In this document: piece after piece, positions 1-6,304 of the stretch
How the letters are laid out: the number at the start of each line of letters is the position of its first letter
Numbering within the stretch: the first letter of the stretch is position 1
From: an uncultured Clostridia bacterium
Lineage (GTDB): Bacteria; Bacillota; Clostridia; Christensenellales; UBA1242
Length of the DNA: 7,546 bases
Assembly (NCBI GenBank): GCA_944380695.1
Contig: CALWII010000020.1
Location: 1-7,546 of the forward strand
Direction: 5' to 3'
Notes under the pieces: generated by a model
Databases searched by the model: none
Seen by the model: the letters and a program-made list of their open reading frames with translations, nothing else
Told to the model about the DNA's origin: nothing
Made by a program: the position numbers and the translations under genes

Positions 1-771
1 AGGTTGTTCAGAGAGGCTAGAGTAAAAGATATTGATTAATATAATTACACTGCTGATGTTATAAACAAACGCAAAAAGAAAATGCCTTATATTGTTATCA
101 TTATAGATGAGTTTGCTGATTTTATAATGCAAGGCAAAAAAGAAATAGAAGACAGAATAATAAGGTTAGGACAGAAAGCGAGAGCATCGGGTATTCATTT
201 AATTTTAGCCACTCAACGACCTACGGCTGAATTTGTAACAGGTGGGATTAAAGCTAACTTCCCGTCACGCATTGCGTTTAAAGTCGCAAGCAGAGTAAAC
301 TCTGATGTTATACTAGGAATGATTGGGGCGGAAAAACTTTTAGGACACGGAGATATGCTTTATGCTCCACAAGAATATTCAGCTGCGCCAAAGCGAATTC
401 AAGGTTGCTTCATAACTACACGAGAAATATCGGACATAGTGAACTATGTGTCTTTAAACAACGAGGCTATTTTTGACCCTGCGGTGCAGGAAGCAATAAA
501 CAATATGCCAAAAACACAGGGTTCTGAACATAATGAAAATAATGGAATGGACCCATTACTACCAGAAGCACTTAAAATGGTTATTGACAGCGGGCAAGCT
601 TCTACTTCAATGATTCAAAGGAGATTGTCAATAGGATATCCTCGTGCTGGAAAAATTATTGACCAAATGACAAATATGGGATATATATCCGCCGCAGATG
701 GTGCAAAACCAAGAAATGTTTATATAACTATCGAAGAATTTTATCAAATTTTTGGCGATAATTATGATTAG
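1..771 (+). pseudogene. ftsK: FtsK/SpoIIIE-family DNA translocase, 3' part, interrupted by an in-frame stop
   Basis: FtsK/SpoIIIE proteins are membrane-anchored hexameric ATPases that pump chromosomal DNA through the division or sporulation septum. Only the end of the motor and the DNA-reading domain are in the window. Reading frame 1 codes RLFREARVKDID, then TAA at 37-39, then YNYTADVINKRKKK running straight into the ATG at 82. The residues on both sides match the family around its I-x-x-YN segment, so the stop interrupts one homologous frame. Numbered from the ATG at 82, the Walker B strand is IVIIIDEFAD (D9, E10), the family signatures ATQRPT and GAEKLLGHGDML follow, and a linker (about 133-158) leads to a gamma winged-helix domain (about 159-222). 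A product starting at 82 would lack Walker A, and no Shine-Dalgarno sequence precedes that ATG. It is therefore read as a pseudogene, or as a gene with a sequencing error. The 5' end is outside the window. The gene ends with TAG, 8 bases before rimO. Confidence 0.75.
37..39 (+). other. In-frame TAA stop within conserved ftsK sequence
   Basis: The TAA lies between ...VKDID and YNYTAD in the ftsK frame, where intact homologues have a sense codon, often for a small residue, just before the YN pair. One substitution from a codon such as TCA, GAA or TTA would create it. TAA is also the normal end of pgsA and of miaB in this window, so it is not a reassigned sense codon here. Confidence 0.8.
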
Positions 772-779
772 AGGTAGAT

Positions 780-2099
780 ATGACAAAAGATGAACTAAAA
801 TTAAAAAAAATTTCTGCAATAAGCTTGGGCTGTGACAAAAATAGAGTCGACCTCGAAAAAATGCTGTTTTTATTAAAAGAATACGGGTTCGAACTTGTTC
901 CGGATGTTGTAGATGCCGACATTGTAATTGTTAATACCTGCGCTTTCATACAATCAGCACGAGAAGAGGCTATCGAAAACATAATAGAAATGGAAAGTTT
1001 AAAAAAAAGTGGTACAGTTGAAAAAATAATAGTGACGGGGTGTCTCCCAAGTAAGCATACCGAACAAATTAAACAACTTTTCCCTGAAGTTGATGCTGTA
1101 ATTAAATACCAAAACAATAACACAATAGTTAATGTCATTGAAGAACTATATTGCGTTGAAAAATCAAAATGTTTAGTTAGTTATGATAGAATACTTACTA
1201 CATCTAGTGGTTATGCCTATTTAAAGATAGCCGACGGTTGCAATAATGCTTGCGCTTATTGCACAATACCAAGGATTAGAGGTCCGTACAAAAGCGAAAA
1301 AATACAAAATATTGTTGATGAAGCCAAAATGCTGGCGAAAAAGGGTGTTAAAGAACTTATTATAGTAGCTCAAGACACTACTCGATATGGTCTTGACCTA
1401 TACGGTAAGCGAATGTTAATTGAACTTTTGGAAAAGTTAGCAAAAATTAAAGAAATAATGTGGATTAGACTTCATTATGCTTATCCCGAAATGATTAGTT
1501 CAGAGCTTTTGAATTTTATAGACAATGAAGAAAAAATGTGTAAATATCTTGACATACCGATGCAACATATTGATGACAATGTATTAGCTTTAATGAGAAG
1601 ACGCCATAATGAACTATCAACCAGAGCCCTTGTTAAAGAAATCAAAAATTATCACCCAGATATAAAAATAAGGTCGACTTTCATTATAGGGCACCCAGGA
1701 GAAACTCGGAAGGCTTTCAAAAAGCTATTAAAGTTTTTAGAAGCGGAAAAACTCGATTTTGTTGGGTTTTTCCCTTATTCGAGGGAAGAAGGTACGGTTA
1801 GTTACTATATGAAAGGTCAGAAAAGTGAATTTGTTAAAAGACACCGTTTGAAAATCGCACAAAAAACGCAGTCAAAAGTTGCTTTCGAAAATGCTAAACA
1901 ATATTTAGGAAAAACTTTTGATGTTATGATTGATGATTTTGACACAACTTGCGGTTTTTTTATCGGCCATACTAAATTTCTTTCTCCATCAGTTGACTTT
2001 GGTGTTAAATTTATGGATAATAATAGCGTGGTCGGAGATATAGTAAAAGTTAAGTTTACTGATTTCGACGGAAACTTTTTTAAAGGAGAAATTGAATGA
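780..2099 (+). CDS. rimO: Ribosomal protein uS12 methylthiotransferase RimO
   Basis: RimO is a cytoplasmic radical-SAM enzyme that adds a methylthio group to the beta-carbon of a conserved aspartate of ribosomal protein S12 (Asp88 or Asp89 by numbering scheme). The 439-residue product has the usual family length and order. The N-terminal UPF0004 domain has the auxiliary-cluster cysteines C18 (SLGCDKNRVD), C54 (NTC) and C88 (TGC). The radical-SAM core has C154-x3-C158-x2-C161 (GCNNACAYC). A C-terminal TRAM domain spans about 377-439. The SLGCDKNRVD start, the PYSREEGT segment and the long C-terminal domain separate it from MiaB, encoded further right. A GAGG Shine-Dalgarno element at 771-774 overlaps the ftsK stop and lies 5 bases before the ATG. 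The TGA stop overlaps the pgsA start (ATGA), indicating translational coupling. The TRAM part is rather divergent, but no key residue is missing. Confidence 0.95.
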   Translation: MTKDELKLKKISAISLGCDKNRVDLEKMLFLLKEYGFELVPDVVDADIVIVNTCAFIQSAREEAIENIIEMESLKKSGTVEKIIVTGCLPSKHTEQIKQLFPEVDAVIKYQNNNTIVNVIEELYCVEKSKCLVSYDRILTTSSGYAYLKIADGCNNACAYCTIPRIRGPYKSEKIQNIVDEAKMLAKKGVKELIIVAQDTTRYGLDLYGKRMLIELLEKLAKIKEIMWIRLHYAYPEMISSELLNFIDNEEKMCKYLDIPMQHIDDNVLALMRRRHNELSTRALVKEIKNYHPDIKIRSTFIIGHPGETRKAFKKLLKFLEAEKLDFVGFFPYSREEGTVSYYMKGQKSEFVKRHRLKIAQKTQSKVAFENAKQYLGKTFDVMIDDFDTTCGFFIGHTKFLSPSVDFGVKFMDNNSVVGDIVKVKFTDFDGNFFKGEIE

Positions 2100-2944
2100 A
2101 TATTCCAAACAGAATAACAATATCTAGAATTTGTCTTGTTCCACTTGTTGTGTTTTTCTACCTTGCTGATTTTATTCCGTATGGGAAGTTAGTCGCAGCA
2201 ATATTGTTTGGCGTAGCTGCGTTGACCGACATTGATGGGACAATTGCAAGAAAATTAAATCAAGTAACCGATTTAGGAAAATTTTTAGACCCTATCGCCG
2301 ATAAAGTGCTTATTACAGCTGGGTTGCTTTTAATTTCCGCTTATCCAATTGCAGGCGAAGGCGTTACACAAGCTTTGCCAATAGTGCTTCCAGTTTGGGT
2401 TGGAATTGTTTGTGTTACAATTATTCTCGGGCGTGAATTAATTATTAGCGCATTTAGACAAATCGCAGCTACAAAAAATGTCATAATGGCTGCCGATATG
2501 GCAGGAAAAGTCAAAGCAAATTTCCAAGATATAACCGTTTTCTTATATATGATTTTTGCTTTCTTGGTTTCTGAATTCTATCCAACAATTAAGGGAACCG
2601 CTTATACAATAATAAATATTGTTTTACTTGTTATGTTGATTATAACTACAATTTTAACTATATTCTCTGGAATAAATTATATTGTCAAAAACAAACAAGT
2701 TCTAAAAACCGAAACTGTCAAAAAACAAGCCCCTTACGATTTAATTATACCAGCAGTTTTGAAAGAATTTATTAACGATGGCGTCATTAATGCTACAAAG
2801 ATTTCTTCAAGATTTAACATAAACTTAAAGCGTGCAGAAAAAATTATAACAGATATGAGCGATTTGGGTTATATTTCTGACAGCGGAAATAACCGGGAAG
2901 TATTGATTTCAGAGAGAGAATACAAAGAATTATTTGAAGATTAA
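2096..2944 (+). CDS. pgsA: CDP-diacylglycerol--glycerol-3-phosphate 3-phosphatidyltransferase with C-terminal FtsK-gamma-like domain
   Basis: PgsA makes phosphatidylglycerophosphate from CDP-diacylglycerol and glycerol-3-phosphate, the committed step to phosphatidylglycerol and cardiolipin, in the cytoplasmic membrane. The MNIPNRITISR start is typical. Several hydrophobic helices lie between about 8 and 196. The CDP-alcohol phosphotransferase motif is at 45-69: D45, D47, G48, A51, R52, G61, D65, D69. The family pattern needs two residues between the first two aspartates and here there is one (I46), so a codon appears lost and activity is uncertain. The family is usually about 180-200 residues. 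This protein has 282 because a soluble winged-helix domain (about 213-282) is attached after a basic linker. That domain resembles the gamma domain of the FtsK encoded upstream. A strong AAGGAGA at 2083-2089 sits 6 bases before the ATG. The start overlaps the rimO stop by 4 bases, and recA follows after 30 bases. The family call is firm; the role of the extension is unknown. Confidence 0.9.
   Translation: MNIPNRITISRICLVPLVVFFYLADFIPYGKLVAAILFGVAALTDIDGTIARKLNQVTDLGKFLDPIADKVLITAGLLLISAYPIAGEGVTQALPIVLPVWVGIVCVTIILGRELIISAFRQIAATKNVIMAADMAGKVKANFQDITVFLYMIFAFLVSEFYPTIKGTAYTIINIVLLVMLIITTILTIFSGINYIVKNKQVLKTETVKKQAPYDLIIPAVLKEFINDGVINATKISSRFNINLKRAEKIITDMSDLGYISDSGNNREVLISEREYKELFED
2732..2941 (+). 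other. FtsK-gamma-like winged-helix domain encoded at the end of pgsA
   Basis: PgsA residues about 213-282 align without gaps to the FtsK gamma domain encoded at about 556-690. By manual count 18 of 44 positions are identical up to the shared GYIS, including RA at the recognition helix, KII, M and GYIS. Both domains then continue with a short R-x-V strand and an acidic end. In FtsK this fold reads polar KOPS/SRS DNA sequences. Whether this copy binds DNA is inference. Confidence 0.75.
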
Positions 2945-2960
2945 TTATTATATAGATTAA

Positions 2961-2967
2961 AAGGTGA
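2961..2967 (+). promoter_or_regulatory. recA ribosome binding site, deciding the start codon
   Basis: AAGGTGA lies 7 bases before the ATG at 2975. It is only 1 base before the alternative in-frame TTG at 2969, which is too close for initiation. The ATG is therefore the start, giving MDKKNSKADA as the N-terminus. Confidence 0.85.
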
Positions 2968-2974
2968 TTTGATT

Positions 2975-3994
2975 ATGGACAAAAAAAATTCAAAAGCTGA
3001 TGCTCTTAACGAAGCTCTTTTGCAAATTGAAAAACAATATGGCAAAGGTGCTATTATGAAGCTTGGCGAAGCATCAAACCAAAAGGTTGATGTTATCCCG
3101 ACAGGTTGCTTGACTCTTGATCTCGCTTTGGGAATAGGTGGTGTTCCAAGAGGAAGAGTGATAGAAATTTATGGACCAGAATCATCTGGTAAAACAACTG
3201 TTTCATTGCATATTATTGCAGAAGCACAAAAAATGGGTGGCACGGCCGCGTTCATTGATGCAGAACACGCTCTTGACCCAAGTTATGCGGAAAAATTAGG
3301 TGTTGTACTCAAAGACTTATATATCTCACAACCTGACAATGGAGAACAAGCTCTTAATATTTGTGAAATGCTAGTTAGATCAGGTGGCGTTGACATTGTT
3401 GTTGTCGATTCAGTTGCAGCTCTCACTCCAAAAGCAGAAATCGATGGAGAAATGGGTGATAATCACGTTGGTCTTCAAGCTAGAATGATGTCCCAAGCAT
3501 TAAGAAAATTGACAGGGGCTATCAACAAATCTAACACGACTGTAATTTTTATAAATCAGTTGAGAGATAAAATTGGTGTAGTTTACGGTTCTCCTGAAAC
3601 AACAGCGGGTGGGAAAGCATTAAAATTTTATGCAAGTATTCGTATCGATGTTAGAAAAGGTGAAGCGATAAAAGACGGGGCAAATGTCATTGGTAATAAA
3701 ACAAGAGTTAAAATTGTCAAAAACAAATTGGCACCACCTTTCAAAGTCGCCGATTTTGATATAATATATGGTAAAGGTATTTCAAAAACCGGGTGTATTA
3801 TTGACCTTGCATTGCAATTTGGCATTATCAAAAAATCTGGTTCTTGGTTTGCATACAATGATGAAAAAATTGGCCAAGGCAAAGAAAACACAAAAGCTTA
3901 TCTGGAAGCTAATGCCGATATTTATAAAGAAATTGAAGAAAAAATTAAAGTTGCAGTTGCAAACGATGGTTTGCCGACTGAAATTGGTGAGTAG
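2975..3994 (+). CDS. recA: Recombinase RecA
   Basis: RecA forms ATP-dependent filaments on single-stranded DNA, drives strand exchange in recombinational repair, and activates LexA self-cleavage in the SOS response. The 339-residue protein has near-normal length. Walker A is GPESSGKT (67-74). The catalytic glutamate is E97 in FIDAEHALDP. Walker B is IVVVDS (141-146). The DNA-binding loop L1 lies around 157-166 (DGEMGDNHVG) and L2 around 195-213, starting NQLR and ending TTAGG. The C-terminal domain is complete and the end is only weakly acidic. It follows pgsA by 30 bases without a clear promoter or terminator between them, so co-transcription is likely. I saw no LexA-type operator (GAAC-N4-GTTC) just upstream, so SOS control, if present, must act elsewhere. 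The gene ends with TAG, 16 bases before the convergent penicillin-binding protein gene. Confidence 0.98.
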   Translation: MDKKNSKADALNEALLQIEKQYGKGAIMKLGEASNQKVDVIPTGCLTLDLALGIGGVPRGRVIEIYGPESSGKTTVSLHIIAEAQKMGGTAAFIDAEHALDPSYAEKLGVVLKDLYISQPDNGEQALNICEMLVRSGGVDIVVVDSVAALTPKAEIDGEMGDNHVGLQARMMSQALRKLTGAINKSNTTVIFINQLRDKIGVVYGSPETTAGGKALKFYASIRIDVRKGEAIKDGANVIGNKTRVKIVKNKLAPPFKVADFDIIYGKGISKTGCIIDLALQFGIIKKSGSWFAYNDEKIGQGKENTKAYLEANADIYKEIEEKIKVAVANDGLPTEIGE

Positions 3995-4010
3995 TAATAT
4001 TACAGGTGAG

Positions 4011-6236
4011 CTACACAAACCACTTTTGTTTTTTAGAGGATTTTAAATCCTCTTTTTTTTCGGATTTATTTTTAGTAAATTCAAAGATTGCTTGATTTGC
4101 CAAATTGTTTTCATAACCGTATTTTATAATCAGCTTTCCATTAATCTGTTCTTCAAGTAATTTTTCACCCTCATAGTTGTGTACAACACATAATTTTTTA
4201 TTGTCATCATAAAATTCATAAACACAGAATTTGTCGGCGTAAAACTTTATAAAAACTTTTCCGTCTTTTTCTGCAACATCGAATTGACAGTTTTTTACCT
4301 CATTAAATAAGTTTGACACTTCACGAGGTTCATTAAATCTTGAAAAAAGTGCTTTTGTTTTGTATTTTTTTGGTATATTTGTGCTGGCTAGTTTAACTAA
4401 ATGCTCTTCTTTTAAACATAGTAAATCTATTTCTCTTTCTATGATAGATTCGGGCATAGTAAATACTTCATTAGGCTCACAATTTTCAAAATACTCTCTT
4501 ACGCATCTAGTTGGTTCATTTCCACCTGCAATATTTATAGGTGTGTTGTCAAGGTTACCCACCCAAACACCACATACTTCACTTGGAGAATAAGTTATAT
4601 TATAAGCATCAAGATTTTCTTTGCCTTTGCCAACAGTACCCGTTTTTGAAGCCAATGGAATAGAAACAGATTTCAAAGCCTTTGCCGTGCCATTTTCTGC
4701 ACTTTCTTCAAGCATAGTTGTTAAAAGGAAACACGCATCTTCTCTAAAAACTTGTTTTTCTTCCGGCTTATGTTTATAAACAATTTTGCCGTTTGAATCA
4801 GTGATATATTCAATAAATTTTGCAGGTGCATATTTGCCAAGATTTGGGAAAACAGAATAAGCTGATGCTAATGTCAAGATGTTTTCGCCATAAGTCATTC
4901 CACCTAATGCGAGTGCATAAGATGTGTCTGTTTCATCGAAATTAAAGCCTAATTCTGTTGCATAAACTTTTGCTCGGTCTATTCCGACATAGGACAAAAC
5001 TTTAATTGCGGGGATATTAATAGATTTACCTAGTGCTTCTTTAGCAGAAACATAGCCCCTATATTTGCCATCAACATTTTTTGGTGTGTAGTCATTTAAA
5101 ACAAGTGGCTCATCGATTAATTGCGTGCTTGGAGATATCAAGTCCTCATTTAATGCGGGAGCATAGACAAGTAGGGGCTTAATAATGGAACCTGGTTGTC
5201 GTTTTGCGTCTAAAATTTTATAGGCACTGTTTCCAATATAACCGGTTACAGCGTGTTTTTTGCTGTCAAGGACAATGCCCGCATAGTCAGCAGAGTTAAA
5301 GTCTTCACTTTTTAAAGCTTGTTCGAGTCGCCGTTGCTTTTCGGCATTTTGATAGGTATGAATTTTGTAGCCAGATATTGCAATCGATTTTGCTGGCATA
5401 CCTAATATATCACAAGCCTCGTTAAGCGCTGCCTCTGAATATGAATTAAGTCTATTTGAGTTTTCCTGTTGCAAGTTCAAATTTAAAGCTGATGATTTTG
5501 CACGCTCGTTCTCTTCTTCAGTAATGAATCCATCTTTTTTCATCTCATCCAACACAAGATTTCGACGTTTTAAACACGCATCTTCATTTATTATCGGCGA
5601 AAAAGAACTCGGAGATTTAATCATTCCTGCAAGCATAGCACTTTCTGACAATGTAAGCTTGCTCGCTGATTTTGAAAAATAATAATTTGTTGCTTCTTCT
5701 ATACCATAACAATTATTTCCATAATAGATTGCATTAAGATACCATTCTAAAATTTCGTTTTTTGTATATTTTTTTTCTAACTTCAAAGTCAAAGCAATTT
5801 CTTTTAATTTTCGTTCAAATGTTTTTTCTGAAGACAAATGAGTGTTTTTTATAAGTTGCTGACTTATTGTTGATGCTCCTTCTTTTAAACTTCTACTCAA
5901 AATGTTTGATAAAGAGGCTTTTAATATTCTTTTATAATTTAGCCCGTTATGTTCAAAAAATGTTTTGTCTTCTATTGAAATAAAAGCTTTATGAGTATAA
6001 TCTTGCAGATTTGATAGTTTGATATATTTGTTTGTTTGTGTGTTTTCCTCATTGATTAGTCGGTTGGCATTATCGTAAATTTGAACATTTGTGCTAGGCG
6101 ATATCAATTTGTTTTCATCAAGTTGCAAATTGCTATATTTTATTAAATTACTTCCAACAAAAATCAAAACACTTAATAAAGCGATAAAAGCGATTACCAA
6201 AACAGAAATAAATGTTATTTTGACAAATTTCTTCAT
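4011..6236 (-). CDS. Class A penicillin-binding protein (bifunctional peptidoglycan glycosyltransferase/transpeptidase, PBP1A family)
   Basis: This bifunctional wall enzyme polymerises lipid II into glycan strands and cross-links the stem peptides outside the membrane. The 741-residue protein has a short basic N-terminus and one signal-anchor helix (about 7-33). The glycosyltransferase 51 domain (about 70-235) contains EDKTFFEHNG with catalytic E89, GASTISQQL (120-128), and the second glutamate E146 in RKLKE. The transpeptidase domain (about 310-575) has all three motifs: S350-x-x-K353, S405-I-N407 and K531-T-G533. About 165 further residues follow. They include a beta-rich segment (about 645-720) that I cannot assign to a PASTA or other named domain, and a lysine-rich end. 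The ATG is preceded only by a weak AAGAAAT. No obvious terminator follows its TAG, so transcripts may run into recA in the antisense direction. Symbols such as ponA are used for this class, but orthology was not settled. Confidence 0.95.
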   Translation of the reverse strand: MKKFVKITFISVLVIAFIALLSVLIFVGSNLIKYSNLQLDENKLISPSTNVQIYDNANRLINEENTQTNKYIKLSNLQDYTHKAFISIEDKTFFEHNGLNYKRILKASLSNILSRSLKEGASTISQQLIKNTHLSSEKTFERKLKEIALTLKLEKKYTKNEILEWYLNAIYYGNNCYGIEEATNYYFSKSASKLTLSESAMLAGMIKSPSSFSPIINEDACLKRRNLVLDEMKKDGFITEEENERAKSSALNLNLQQENSNRLNSYSEAALNEACDILGMPAKSIAISGYKIHTYQNAEKQRRLEQALKSEDFNSADYAGIVLDSKKHAVTGYIGNSAYKILDAKRQPGSIIKPLLVYAPALNEDLISPSTQLIDEPLVLNDYTPKNVDGKYRGYVSAKEALGKSINIPAIKVLSYVGIDRAKVYATELGFNFDETDTSYALALGGMTYGENILTLASAYSVFPNLGKYAPAKFIEYITDSNGKIVYKHKPEEKQVFREDACFLLTTMLEESAENGTAKALKSVSIPLASKTGTVGKGKENLDAYNITYSPSEVCGVWVGNLDNTPINIAGGNEPTRCVREYFENCEPNEVFTMPESIIEREIDLLCLKEEHLVKLASTNIPKKYKTKALFSRFNEPREVSNLFNEVKNCQFDVAEKDGKVFIKFYADKFCVYEFYDDNKKLCVVHNYEGEKLLEEQINGKLIIKYGYENNLANQAIFEFTKNKSEKKEDLKSSKKQKWFV
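4035..4060 (+). terminator. Intrinsic terminator of the recA transcript, inside the 3' end of the convergent gene
   Basis: AGAGGA at 4035-4040 pairs with TCCTCT at 4048-4053, and the AT centre can extend the stem. T residues at 4054-4060 follow. On the plus strand this is a good intrinsic terminator about 40 bases after the recA stop. On the minus strand the hairpin is followed by A residues, so it should not stop the opposite transcript. The same bases encode the EDLKSS stretch near the C-terminus of the penicillin-binding protein. Confidence 0.75.
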
Positions 6237-6269
6237 ATTTCTTAATATGGCTCAATAAACATAAATTAT

Positions 6270-6298
6270 TTGCAAAAAATTTGCTTTTCTTATATAAT
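6270..6298 (+). promoter_or_regulatory. Sigma-A type promoter for miaB, predicting a leaderless transcript
   Basis: The -35 box TTGCAA (6270-6275, 4 of 6 consensus bases) is separated by exactly 17 bases from a perfect -10 box TATAAT (6293-6298). The expected transcription start, 7 bases after the last -10 base, is 6305, which is the A of the miaB ATG. An inverted repeat (GCAAA at 6272-6276, TTTGC at 6280-6284) overlaps the -35 region and might be an operator, though it is short and AT-rich. Confidence 0.65.
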
Positions 6299-6304
6299 AA
6301 GAAT

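Noticed and set aside
37..39. TAA read as a sense codon under an alternative genetic code
   Set aside because: TAA cleanly ends pgsA and miaB in this window, and TAG and TGA end other genes, so the standard code fits.
728..1138. Long minus-strand open frame opposite rimO, and similar open frames opposite or out of frame with recA, the PBP gene and miaB
   Set aside because: Each overlaps a strongly conserved gene, lacks a ribosome binding site and shows no recognisable protein family, so they are chance open frames.
2945..2974. Separate SOS promoter or LexA box for recA
   Set aside because: No GAAC-N4-GTTC type site and no well-spaced -35/-10 pair was found in the short gap or the end of pgsA.
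2969..2977. TTG at 2969 as the recA start
   Set aside because: The ribosome binding site AAGGTGA is only 1 base upstream of it and is well spaced for the ATG at 2975.
3959..3974. Hairpin GCAAAC/GTTTGC with a 4-base loop as the minus-strand terminator of the PBP gene
   Set aside because: It lies inside recA coding sequence, has a weak 6-pair stem, and on the minus strand is not directly followed by a T tract.
6237..6304. Promoter for the minus-strand PBP gene in the divergent gap
   Set aside because: Only weak -10-like sequences were seen on the minus strand, with no -35 partner at suitable spacing, so no site is called although one must exist.
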